DNA from: Parietichytrium sp. I65-24A
Lineage: Eukaryota; Sar; Bigyra; Thraustochytrida; Thraustochytriidae
Direction of reading: 5' to 3'
Assembly (NCBI GenBank): GCA_012862575.1
Contig: BLSF01000016.1
Span: 62,001 to 126,000 of the forward strand
DNA: 64,000 nt
In this document: one piece after another, positions 10,301-18,004 of the stretch
Layout of the letters: each line of letters opens with the position of its first letter
Position numbering within the stretch: position 1 is the stretch's first letter
The notes under the pieces: generated by a model
What the model was told of the DNA's origin: nothing
Databases searched by the model: none
The model's input: only the letters and a program-made list of their open reading frames with translations
Translations under genes and position numbers: made by a program

Positions 10301-11093
10301 ATGAGTTGCTATCTCCTCCGCGGTCACGATTAGAAGAGTGGGTCGGCGACTTTGGAAAGTCCGGCATGTGTGGAAGTAGCTCATATGTAGTGAGTTCCTT
10401 CTTTGTCCTTGCTTCATCCGCTTTCACCAATATCACCTCAAAGTCTCCAAACTCGGCCAGGTATTGCCGGGATGCCCCGCTTGGCATCGGAAATCGATCG
10501 CTGTCGAACTGATCCCAAGTAATCACGATTTTGTCAAACTCTGTCTCACCTGCACTCACGGCTTTTAAAATTGCCATTTTTTCAGCACTGGTGCTAAGCG
10601 CGCTGTCGTTACTCTCAATGTTACACCCCGTAAACATAAATCCGCCCTTCGACAAAATTGCTGCGCCGTATCGAACTCCCGTGAGCGTGGCAATGGAGTT
10701 GCGAGCTGCTTCAAAGGCCGAGTCAACTAGATCGTCAACCTGTTTCTCCCTGGACTTGCTCCATTCGCGAAGTTGCTGTCTTCTCTCCCGTCTGATCTCT
10801 GAGTTCTCTTCCTCTTTGTTCGCTGCAAGTGCCAGCGCCCCCATTCGCATGCCTGAGGTTCCGTCTACCATCGCGCGCACTAAGATATCTGCATCTGAGT
10901 CGCTGTCAAATCTCAATTTGCTCAGTGCAGTCTCCCCAAATTCGTGCGCCTCGTCGATGAAGATCCGCTTATCCATGTCCGAGCTGGGGTGCAAGCGCTT
11001 GCTCTTCCCGCTCTTGATCGGCATCCGAGGAATCGACCTTGCCCTTTCAAGAACACGAAGGGCTTCCGCCTCCAACAGCTTTGTGTCCGACAT
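4398..11093 (-). CDS. Giant protein: inactive cytidine deaminase-like domain, SAM, EF-hands, 17 Tudor-like repeats
   Basis: The protein has 2231 residues and its first ATG is at 11093. Residues about 115-240 match cytidine deaminase (YGAAILSKGG, GCNIES, ILKAVSAGE, and a strand before PSGASRQ). All three zinc-binding Cys positions are Ser: TSAEK for TCAER and PSGASRQ for PCGACRQ. The catalytic Glu is kept, so a classical hydrolytic enzyme is unlikely. A SAM domain lies at about 313-381 (VREVLQWLDRECDLPSYQ). EF-hand-like helices follow at about 410-445 (FDKQDADKSGLLS) and 585-620. Residues about 700-830 are very rich in Ser, Lys and Arg. From about 945 to 2190 come 17 repeats of about 50 residues with the core GDRVEAKYKGG and YDIDYDDGDKERRV. 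These are Tudor/Agenet-like barrels known mainly for binding methylated Lys/Arg or chromatin. A nuclear or chromatin scaffold is an inference. No intron is seen. Confidence 0.85.
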   Translation of the reverse strand: MSDTKLLEAEALRVLERARSIPRMPIKSGKSKRLHPSSDMDKRIFIDEAHEFGETALSKLRFDSDSDADILVRAMVDGTSGMRMGALALAANKEEENSEIRRERRQQLREWSKSREKQVDDLVDSAFEAARNSIATLTGVRYGAAILSKGGFMFTGCNIESNDSALSTSAEKMAILKAVSAGETEFDKIVITWDQFDSDRFPMPSGASRQYLAEFGDFEVILVKADEARTKKELTTYELLPHMPDFPKSPTHSSNRDRGGDSNSLAATFASFGSLSARRQESPMARTSLSKTFRHSASLSPSARRSKDHTSIPVRDWKVREVLQWLDRECDLPSYQYNFQQASINGAMLLQLNTQDLQEMVGIHHPMHLQKLISGIERLRKQEVIDHGAQDNQMDDVVDVLEKNEIMLVANLKEVFDKQDADKSGLLSVGSVQGALEMLSYRVSTEEAHEWIRTHGDPERSSLTFPQFVRAFFVETKRADKASGGEEANLNDGEERGNSKLIIGPDGHIHCRENKDYQKWLDTQQSRIAMQQLGGGGTPTGRHGNQSDLALWIKNETDSEKSAGVKAFLKTRRRPMARTLSQDVQAEDFARLKRLFDQADRDCAGELTRHEAARALCRTGMRVSAVELGQYLRLQGLDSASPIDVFEFVRAFAYFVRQREIKLTSRPADFVKTLSPTHKISLAPEVRSQWPMTYKLENLSSSKKRRKGTKHHRKYKKAKSSKRGGSRSKHRSKRSKRNRSDSESSRFDSSSLSNSSESSSEDSEDESDLSSSSGSSFSSSSRSFDSSETSSSSSSESASDSSESRSPKHRRRSRRRSKKSKTPRKSERAKSPLASVANMGRHVVKRVEVAFEKAQRPGSKGHLPMNSVVPTFQSIPRSRKSKDLPSREQVREYLEGHGVQYYVSKPQFLRAYATLCYDSEDEDYNPRSKSKKMRSDSEDDDSEEEQEFFVGDRVEARYKGKLKWFKGEVTKRNADGSYAILYDDGDMEKNVKLSLIRELQEDKKTRSSRNSKSRSRSSSRSRSPRRGRERRSGPKLARGDRVQARYKGGRKFYQGKIVKVNGDGSYDLVYDDGDRESGVKLSSMRTVDGNEFSSAAENSASASEGSESEAGLQVGDRVEAKYKGGAKLYKGKISRVNVDGTFHIEYDDGDQERRVPRKNIRPLGGGKESPRKSGSRDRGGKSSIKVNSRVEARYKNGRKLYKGKVTRVNADGTFDVAYDDGDRERGVLEENIRLLNAPVESNESSSDSAEFSRGDRVEARYKGGSKFYKGKISRVNADGTFDIDYDDGDSERRVRKESVRSLGGQSASSSRGSALSVGDKVEAKYKNGSKFYKGEITRSNPDGTFDIAYEDGDRERGVAAGKIRKVGARSMGSSPKNGQSRLREGSRVEARYKNGRKFFKGKITRVRSNGTYDIAYDDGDKESGVTEANIKAMEPETSDAESDAPAQVRVGDRVEARYKGGSKFYKGKVVRVNVDGSCDIDYDDGDKERRVPSKDVKCLQSRSRSSARSPRAEVDESSDGTNFQRGDSIEAKYKGGAKYYAGKIARVNADGTYDIDYADGDKERRVIASKIRSVKKTSPGRGRGGAADDSEDAADLQRGDRVEAKYKGGAKWYKGTISRVNVDGSYDIDYDDGDKERRVAKAKVRSLGGGGVKNSPQGKRRGLSPSETDGDELQRGDKVEAKYKGGSKWYKGTITRVGVDGSCDIDYDDGDKERRVPKQSIRKLGGGSSRISRSRSPRRPGGDDFTSEDGGELMKGDRVEAKYKGGAKWYKGTISRVNVDGSYDIDYDDGDKERRVAKAKVRSLGGGGVKNSPQGKRRGLSPSETDGDELQRGDKVEAKYKGGSKWYKGTITRVGVDGSCDIDYDDGDKERRVPKQSIRKLGGGSSRISRSRSPRRPGGDDFTSEDGGELMKGDRVEAKYKGGAKWYKGTISRVNVDGSYDIDYDDGDKERRVAKAKVRSLGGGGVKNSPQGKRRSASPSETEGDELQRGDKVEAKYKGGSKWYKGTVTRVNVDGSYDIDYDDGDKERRVSKSKVRSLGSATRTSPRATSGFETSEDDGGSFRVGDKVEARFKGGAKYFKGTISKVNRDNTFAIEYDDGDFESRVESSKIRASSGNGSGFAGRGQGRPTGRLSSPARGTTSFSRGDRIEAKFQRKSKWFKGKIARVNSDGTYDIHYDDGDQDRALEAEFIRKSGVDPSPPTRTSYALDDSSPRHRPGAADRGFRKSYAADF
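4500..8265 (-). repeat. Seventeen tandem Tudor-like repeats within the giant protein
   Basis: Each unit has a core of about 50 residues: a GDRVEAKYKGG strand, aromatic-rich KWYKG, a TRVNVDG turn, YDIDYDDGD, then ERRV and a short helix. Units are joined by Ser-rich linkers of variable length. The first unit (near 8250) and the last (near 4600) are the most divergent. The central units are nearly identical, which points to recent expansion. Confidence 0.85.
5181..6300 (-). repeat. 471-bp near-identical tandem DNA repeat encoding pairs of Tudor-like units
   Basis: Windows starting at 5181, 5652 and 6123 repeat at an exact 471-base spacing (157 codons, two Tudor-like units plus linkers). The first two copies differ at only a handful of bases, and the third starts the same way and then diverges after about 170 bases. 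The spacing keeps frame. Near identity at silent sites means recent duplication or gene conversion. Confidence 0.85.
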
Positions 11094-12253
11094 TTTCAAC
11101 TTCTTTGCGACCAGCTAGTTGGAGCACAGCACAGCACAACACAACACAACAACTACACTCAGCCCTTCACGTCCCTCAACGGCCCGCGACTGGACAGTGA
11201 CAGACTGTCGCGGAGATCAGTCCTGTTTTTCGCTGGGAGAGCTCAGATGAGCTCTGACCCTTCCCGATGGATGCGCCAACCTCCAGGGCCCACTTTTTTC
11301 CCGTCCGTTGCGTCACCACCACTCGCCTCCGACTCACAACCAATCTAAGGCGATGCGAGCGCGGAGCACTCTCGTGGCGTCGCGAGTATCGAGTAATCGC
11401 TGCGAGACGGACGCTGGCGGCGTCGCTACTCCCCACTGGCGGCGTCGCTACTCCCCACTGGCAATTAACCAACCAACCGAACACAGTCACACGCTTTGCC
11501 ACGGAGGCAGATAGGTGGATGATGATGGCCTTTGAGAATGCTTTGTGAGCAGTCCTGTCATCAGAAGGCAGGCGACTTGTGATTGCCGCGGATCAATCAA
11601 CACGTCGAGGGCTTCGTGTCGAGTTGTTCAAGTGTGGATGAAATGATGGATGGGTGAGAAAATAAATGGATGAAGGGAAGACGCGGAGGTTGACAATGGA
11701 GGAATGCCCGCAAGGTATGGTTGATTTCAAGAAATGAAACCCGCGGATTAGGTCGAAACTTTTCCCAAAGCATGCGGTACTGACTGCGTAGAGTGCGCCA
11801 ATGTATGAAGAACGGAGTTGCCTGTCTTTCCACTCAACTGGTGGAAGTGTTGAATGGGTTTGTTCAATCAATGTGACTTGTTGTGTAATTACAAAATAAT
11901 TTGATCGATTGGTTTCATTGAAATCAATTGACTTGCTTTCAATTGATTGAATGTTGAGAGACTGTGAAAGAAGAGCTTGTGCAAAAATGACCGTTGAATT
12001 TGTTCTCTTTATTCTCTATAGCACTGGCTACACAAGCTAAAACTACCACTCTATGTATTGTGTCGTATAAAGTGTGCTAGTTCTCGAATACTATGCGCCT
12101 TTAACGCAAATGAGTAGTGAGTTTTGTTTCCATCGCGATACGTGGTACTCTTATGGTAAACCTCATATGAGACTAGTCGCGGTTTAGCTTTCTCGTGTTC
12201 ATGTTCTGACTGTGAATGAATGAATGAAATGTATAGGAGAATTGTTGCGATGA
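11094..12253. other. Intergenic spacer, 1.16 kb
   Basis: This is the upstream region of the giant minus-strand gene and the 3' side of the aspartic protease gene. It contains a 22-bp unit repeated twice in direct tandem (11423-11466). I see no further gene; the short frames on both strands lack protein character. Confidence 0.5.
11423..11466. repeat. Two direct copies of a 22-bp unit
   Basis: The unit CTGGCGGCGTCGCTACTCCC plus two more bases occurs twice back to back without change. It is probably a replication-slippage duplication. Confidence 0.7.
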
Positions 12254-13447
12254 TCACGGGAGCTCAAGGATAAAGTGGGCTGGATCTCGAGGTTCGATGC
12301 GCAGCTCTTTAGCTGCCCCGTCGCAGGCTATGCTTTGAATGTAGCGAAAGATCGGGAGGCCGAAGACTGACATTGGAGCATTGGCGTTGGAGACGACCTC
12401 GGCCTCGAAGATCTCTGGGGTGATGACGATTGGCAACATCAAGTTGGAACCATCGCTCGTTTTGATTGAGAATTTGATTGACACCTTCTGTGCACCGGAT
12501 TCGAAAGACTTTGAAAGCGAGGAAGCAAGAGCAGCAGGAAGTATTAAAAAAGGTGTGCCAGTGTCGAACATAGCTTCAAATTCTGACACCAAAGGTTTGT
12601 CCTGATCATGGACAAATGCGCCTTCTATTTGAATCGCGAAAAATGGGGAGTCGCGCAGAGTTACTGTTGCACTATTTGCAGCTTGGAGAGAGGTTAGCGT
12701 GTCAACATCTGAGCCGAGATACAAGTTTCCAGTGCGCGAACCGAGGTTGCCGTTCCAATCGATTCCCCAACGAATGAATGTACTGCTTTGACCCGCTTGT
12801 CGCAAACTCAAAGCGCTAGAGGATGGATGGAGGGTCCGTCTCGGACACTTGCATTCCCCCTTGTCAGTTTGACATCGATCTCCAGACTCCAAATCGTTCC
12901 ACGAAGATATCATGTCTTTGGTCATGACGCTGACCCTGGTCGAAGAACGGGCTAGACCCCAGATTCCACCCAAACTCCCTGAAGTACCTCTTGACCCATC
13001 GAAAGCGTCGCCACAAATGTTCCCTTCGACGCCAACCGCTCTGGAAACGACCGCAAACAAGGTCTTTGGTAAGACAACTCCCCCGTCAGCTTCCACATCG
13101 CCATAGAAACTCGGTCCTGTCCAGCCGTGGGCAGCATCACTATCTCCATACAGCTCGCACTGCGACATTCGTTCTCCGCTCTGATTAATCGCAGGCAACA
13201 CATTGTCCAGCTTTGAGGCATTGACATCCTCGCAAAACCCCATCGAGGATGACCCTGAGTCCACGAGAACGTCGACTCCAGCGACGTGCGCAAGTGCTCT
13301 AAACGCGCAGAATTCGGGAACGCAAAACTTCGCGAACCGAAGTGGCACGACTCCGTTTGCCGCGATTGCAGGAACGGTTTCGACCCGAAGCCCGGCCGCC
13401 TCCGCTTGCCATGCCAGGGCCATCGAAGCTATGCTCCACACTTTCAT
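12254..13447 (-). CDS. Secreted pepsin-like aspartic protease (family A1)
   Basis: The protein has 397 residues and starts MKVWSIASMALAWQAEAAG, a probable signal peptide. Both active-site aspartates of the two-lobed A1 fold are present. The first lobe has VLVDSGSSSMGF (Asp about 63) and the second FDTGTPFLIL (Asp about 293). The first motif is DSGSS where most pepsins have DTGSS, a variant also found in active members. A GGIWGLA segment matches the conserved stretch between the lobes, and several Cys pairs fit a secreted protein. It ends with PMSVFGLPIFRYI, resembling the ILGDxFLR strand of pepsins. It probably cleaves proteins in the secretory or digestive route. Substrate and pro-segment are not evident. 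The single exon is complete. Confidence 0.85.
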   Translation of the reverse strand: MKVWSIASMALAWQAEAAGLRVETVPAIAANGVVPLRFAKFCVPEFCAFRALAHVAGVDVLVDSGSSSMGFCEDVNASKLDNVLPAINQSGERMSQCELYGDSDAAHGWTGPSFYGDVEADGGVVLPKTLFAVVSRAVGVEGNICGDAFDGSRGTSGSLGGIWGLARSSTRVSVMTKDMISSWNDLESGDRCQTDKGECKCPRRTLHPSSSALSLRQAGQSSTFIRWGIDWNGNLGSRTGNLYLGSDVDTLTSLQAANSATVTLRDSPFFAIQIEGAFVHDQDKPLVSEFEAMFDTGTPFLILPAALASSLSKSFESGAQKVSIKFSIKTSDGSNLMLPIVITPEIFEAEVVSNANAPMSVFGLPIFRYIQSIACDGAAKELRIEPRDPAHFILELP

Positions 13448-14128
13448 CTTCCAATGCAGTCACCCACCCACAGAGTTTGGAGTTTGAACGAATCGATGAA
13501 CGAATGTATAGACGATAGGAAAGCTTTGGCCCGTAGCCGTTGCGTAAGTCAAAAAGACTCTCATTTCCGAAGAATCTTTCCACTCTATCACCAAACAAGT
13601 GCACCAACCTTCGATACTTTTGCCTCTGAATTCTTGCTTCGTACCCGTCTTCAATTTGCAAGTTGCATGTGCACTATGTGCACGCTCACTCTTTCGATCA
13701 ATAGTCCTGCACAGGCTTTTCCATAGCACTGGAATCGTTGCTGACCAAAGCTGCTGAATCAGGGTAGGTGTACACGTAGGCGCTCGGTAACTGGAGGTTC
13801 TAACTGCGGCGAGACATGGCGAGACACTGCGATCTGGCAAGAAGGATTGGAATCCAAGCGATACAAGAAAGAGAATTGGTCGGCGACGATCGCGGCTAGA
13901 GTTGCTTGATTTGGATGGTTTGGATGAAAGGGTCCCAGCGGTTGGTTGTCTTGCATGCATGATGCGAACTTAGCGCGGAGTCGGCGAAATTTATTCTGCA
14001 GCGTGGGTCTGTCAGGCGGACCGGAAGCTTTGGCAATTCAAAAGAAAGAGAAAGAGTAGATTAGGTGAGCGCAATATTGGCCTTTGTCGTTTGAAGTGTG
14101 AAGAGATTGGTGCGTATGCTAGAAAAAT
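13448..14128. other. Intergenic spacer, 0.68 kb
   Basis: It lies between the start of the protease gene and the stop of the ubiquitin-fusion gene, both on the minus strand. It should hold the protease promoter, but no TATA box is obvious. No gene is seen. Confidence 0.5.
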
Positions 14129-14807
<679 letters not shown>

Positions 14808-15431
14808 TTTGCTTGCTCCCGACTTTCGTTTTGGTGCTCCTGCTCTCCTTCTCTCCTTCTCCGCACTCCCTCGCTTTCGGCAGACAAGAATCCCACGGAA
14901 GCTTGTGGTATGTATAGTTGTACCTTGTAGTGCAGGGTTCGAGTTCTACCTGGACTCGATTTTTACTTGCATTTTGCGTTTTGCATTTTGCATTCTGTCG
15001 AACTAGTTGAGCTCGTCCAACTCGTCGAGTACTCAACCGACTCTCGCCGCTGGAGCTGCTTTGTTTGTAATATGTTTGTTGGTCTCGCAGCTGTGTTGTG
15101 TTGTGTTGCTGATTTGCTTTTGCTGGTTTGTTCAGCAATTTTACTGTGTGTGCAAATAATGATTTCTGAATTCTTTCTTTCTGCTGAGAGTGGCGAGGAT
15201 TTGGAACCACTTGAAATCCATCATACGAATGGCTGTCGGACGTTTGTTTTTTATGAGTTCGTGATGGGGTATTCATGAGTCCGCTGCGTCGAAGAGGACT
15301 CTGTCAGTAAACTCAGAAAACAAGTGATGGAAGAGAGAAAAAAAAGTATTGCTTAGTTGTACATTCTGATTATGTCGCAAGCGTGGATAGAAGTCAATAA
15401 TCTGGCCGCTCTGCCAGCGCGCTCATAGTGC
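14808..15431. other. Intergenic spacer, 0.62 kb
   Basis: This is the upstream region of the ubiquitin-fusion gene (minus strand). It includes TGCATTTTGC-type direct repeats near 14970-14998 and CGAGTACTC at 15024-15032, a fragment of the recurrent palindrome. I see no coding sequence. Confidence 0.45.
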
Positions 15432-16040
15432 CTACTTCTTCTCGAGGACAGGTTCGGCCACGGGAACCTGGTGCTGAGACACTGCGGAATAGTGCGACTG
15501 CGGGGCTGCAGATTGGTGTGGCTGCTGGATGAAAATTCGAGAGGGGTCGTTTGGATCGCTCAAGCCTTGGGCGAAGCCTGGAAATTGGCCACTCTGAATC
15601 ACTGTCAGCAGTGAGTTCTCGCTTGGGTTTTTGGCGTCCGAAAGAGCCCGAAAGAAAAGTTTTAAAAATGTTCCGGCACCGCCAGCGTTGAACGTCAGCT
15701 TGAATTTCGCACCATAAGTCAAGCCCATGCCAGGCACAGGGTCAACTTTTCCAGTGAGATTATTCGCTCCGAAAATCGGTTGGTTGAATTTTTGCTCCGT
15801 CATCGTCCGGAGCGGCAGCTCGAACGACTGAAATTGGTGCCCGTTTCCAAGGCTCACAGCCGGAGTCGGCACGTACACCAGTCTATCAGTGGTAAGAAAC
15901 ATTTTACCTTTCGATGACTTGAGCTTCGGCAAGTCCGGCGTGTCCAGCTGAAACGCAAGTCCGTCTCTCGAGCACAAAAAGAACTCGCCAGCCTTACTCA
16001 TCGGCGTGGTCACATCGAACATCGGAGGATTCAAAGCCAT
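15432..16040 (-). CDS. WBP2-like GRAM-domain protein
   Basis: The protein has 202 residues from the ATG at 16040 (MALNPPMFD); the frame runs a little further upstream without an ATG. The central part matches the GRAM domain of WW-domain-binding protein 2: KGKMFLTTDRLVYVP, then FELPLRTMTEQKFNQPIFGANNL and KLTFNAGGAGTFLKLFFRA. QP(I/V)FGAN and KLTF.AGGA are hallmark stretches of WBP2/WBP2NL. The C-terminal tail is rich in Pro, Gln and Ser, as in the family, but I see no clear PPxY motif, the WW-binding element of animal WBP2. GRAM domains are PH-like and bind phosphoinositides or protein partners. A perfect GTACTCGAGTAC palindrome lies about 130 bp upstream. Confidence 0.8.
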   Translation of the reverse strand: MALNPPMFDVTTPMSKAGEFFLCSRDGLAFQLDTPDLPKLKSSKGKMFLTTDRLVYVPTPAVSLGNGHQFQSFELPLRTMTEQKFNQPIFGANNLTGKVDPVPGMGLTYGAKFKLTFNAGGAGTFLKLFFRALSDAKNPSENSLLTVIQSGQFPGFAQGLSDPNDPSRIFIQQPHQSAAPQSHYSAVSQHQVPVAEPVLEKK

Positions 16041-16170
16041 CTTCGCTGCTCGTATCTGCTTTCTTTTCCAAAGTCCAGGGCACCGAAACTCACTCTCCAC
16101 AATCAAAAATTAGTTCACTTCAAAGAGTGCTCTTCTCACTTCTCACTTCTGACTTTTGACTTGGCTATGA

Positions 16171-16182
16171 GTACTCGAGTAC
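16171..16182. promoter_or_regulatory. Palindrome GTACTCGAGTAC, copy 1
   Basis: This exact 12-bp palindrome sits about 130 bp upstream of the WBP2-like start. Other exact copies are at 26930-26941 and 50595-50606 (repeated at 52778-52789 in the duplicated segment). All are intergenic. A dimeric DNA-binding protein site is an inference. Confidence 0.45.
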
Positions 16183-16284
16183 CGTACACTTTGCAGCGCG
16201 GTACGATATCGCTCACCACTGCCCGCAGGTCATGTAAGGGAAAGTGTAGTCTTGTAAGTGCAGTGAGTGCAGTGAGTTTCGGAG

Positions 16285-16316
16285 AGAACGTGAGAACGTG
16301 AGAACGTGAGAACGTG
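16285..16316. repeat. AGAACGTG tandem repeat, four units
   Basis: Four perfect 8-bp units lie in the divergent spacer. Probably a simple slippage repeat. Confidence 0.7.
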
Positions 16317-16685
16317 CACGTGTGTCCTCGCAATTGGCTTCACTACTGTCATCTACTTGTCCCGATAACATCCCGACGGAATTACAGTATGCGGCGGATG
16401 TCATAATAAGGGACACCAGTGCCGAGAGTGTTATGAGTACTACGTAGACCTGCCGTACCGGTGGTCGCTGTGCATAACGATAGATAACCATAGCGCTGGA
16501 AATCTTCCGAATTCCGAGTGTGCTGTGAAGCAGGTCCCGACTCGCAGAACGGAGAACCAATGTCACGGTCGGTTCTTAAGAATTCAGAATTGACAGAGTT
16601 GACAATAATTGTCATGAACATAGCTTGTGCGGGTCGCGGAAGCTGCGAAGAGAGTGCCAACTGATGTTCTGCGAGCAAAGCGAAA

Positions 16686-17908
16686 ATGGTCAAGACGCTA
16701 ATCGAGTAAGTTGACGGAACAATCAGTGGAAGTCCGTGCTCGAGTTTCGCCGGGCGTTGGTCTGAAGCTCAGAGTGTTGGCGCTTTGGGCTGATTGAACT
16801 GTGTGCTTGTTTGTGGCATGGGCATTGACTGCGAACGTTACCCAATGGTGGGTTGAATGCGATGCGTGGCCTGGATGATCTCTCGGACGAATGAAATTGA
16901 AGCTTCTCCGCGCAAAAGGCCAGCGTGGACACGGTCTGCGAGGCGCTCGTTGCGATGCGCGAAGGTGAAAAGTATCGGATCGAGTGAGTTTATGGAGGTG
17001 CGATGGTCGTTAGAATCGCAATCTGATAGACTTTATCTGTTTTTGGAAGCATGAGCTACGCAGAATTTGAGGACGATGTCATGATGGTGCTGTTGTCAAA
17101 GCTTGAAACGTCTTGCGCAGTCTTTGCACTGGAGTAAGTTGGAGACAACGTACAGCACATCAAGTCCGAGCGGTCTCTGTTCTGACAGGTTCACAGTCTG
17201 TGGGGGCACCTGCTTGAGCCGAACGAGCTTTCACAGTTGTCCAGAGACTTACGACTGAGTGCAGGCTTTTACGGCCTCAAGCTCTCCACGCCTGTGGAAG
17301 GCGACTTTCTGCACAGCCTTAAAAACAGCCACCTGAGCCAACTTTGCATTCAACTAGATACTGAGGACCAAGTTCTCACTCTTTGCGAAGCGCTCGCTCA
17401 TGACGATTCTATTGTAAAGCACCTAGACTTGCCTTTGACGAAGCTCACTCCGAGAGCGGTGAACGAGCTCGTCAAGGTGCTCCGGGGCCACCCTCACGTC
17501 ACCCGTCTCAAAATTGAAGACAGCGAAGTCGGAACAGAAGGAGGGCGAAAGTTTGGCGAGCTTGCGGCTAGTAACATGCGCATCTCGAGAATCGAGATGG
17601 AGTGGCACTTGACTAGGTTTGAAGCTATCGCAGAAGCTCTGCGAACTGCCTACATGAAATTGTGCCAGGTTTCTTATCCGACGAGGCTGAAGCGACTTGG
17701 GCGGCTGCGGCGCGTGTTCTTGCGTGCCGCTCTGGAAAAAGATCTTGACCTTGATGCTGAGCAAACATTCCGCAATCTTCGTTTGGCGTCAAATTTTTGG
17801 ATTCTATGCGCTCAGAAAGGATGCGCGCTCCCAAAAGTCCCACTACAAGCTCCGAATTTTGACTCTATCAATGCATTTTTCGATTGTGCGCTCCAAGGCG
17901 AGGATTGA
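16686..17908 (+). CDS. Leucine-rich-repeat (RI-like) protein, four exons
   Basis: I assembled this gene from splice sites. Exons are 16686-16705, 16924-16983, 17050-17133 and 17197-17908, giving 291 residues. All three introns have GTAAGT or GTGAGT donors, AG acceptors and phase 2, and the joins read smoothly: MVKTLIDVDTVCEAL, then EKYRIDMSYAEFEDD, then FALDLWGHLLEP. For the last join the acceptor at 17196 keeps frame, while a nearer AG at 17188 does not. The body shows ribonuclease-inhibitor-like LRR features: IVKHLDLPLTKLTPRAVNELVKVL and VTRLKIEDSEVGTEGGRKFGEL. The N-terminal part (TVCEALVAMREGEKY, LETSCAVFALDLWGHL) is helical. It is probably a protein-interaction module; no catalytic motif is visible. 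Confidence 0.75.
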
Positions 17909-18004
17909 GCTTCCAGCTCGTAGTCAAGTCAAAGCAACGCAGACAGAGAACGCAAAACACAGTATTGATATCTACAGGCGGAGGACAAGAGCATGGTTTC
18001 TATT

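Larger units (their letters stand above)
16041..16685. other. Intergenic spacer between divergent genes
   Basis: It serves as the upstream region of both the WBP2-like gene (minus) and the four-exon LRR gene (plus). It contains GTACTCGAGTAC at 16171-16182 and an 8-bp tandem repeat at 16285-16316. No gene is seen. Confidence 0.5.

Noticed and set aside
14925-14960. A tRNA-like B-box GGTTCGAGTTC
   Set aside because: No A-box lies at the right distance and no cloverleaf arms can be formed.
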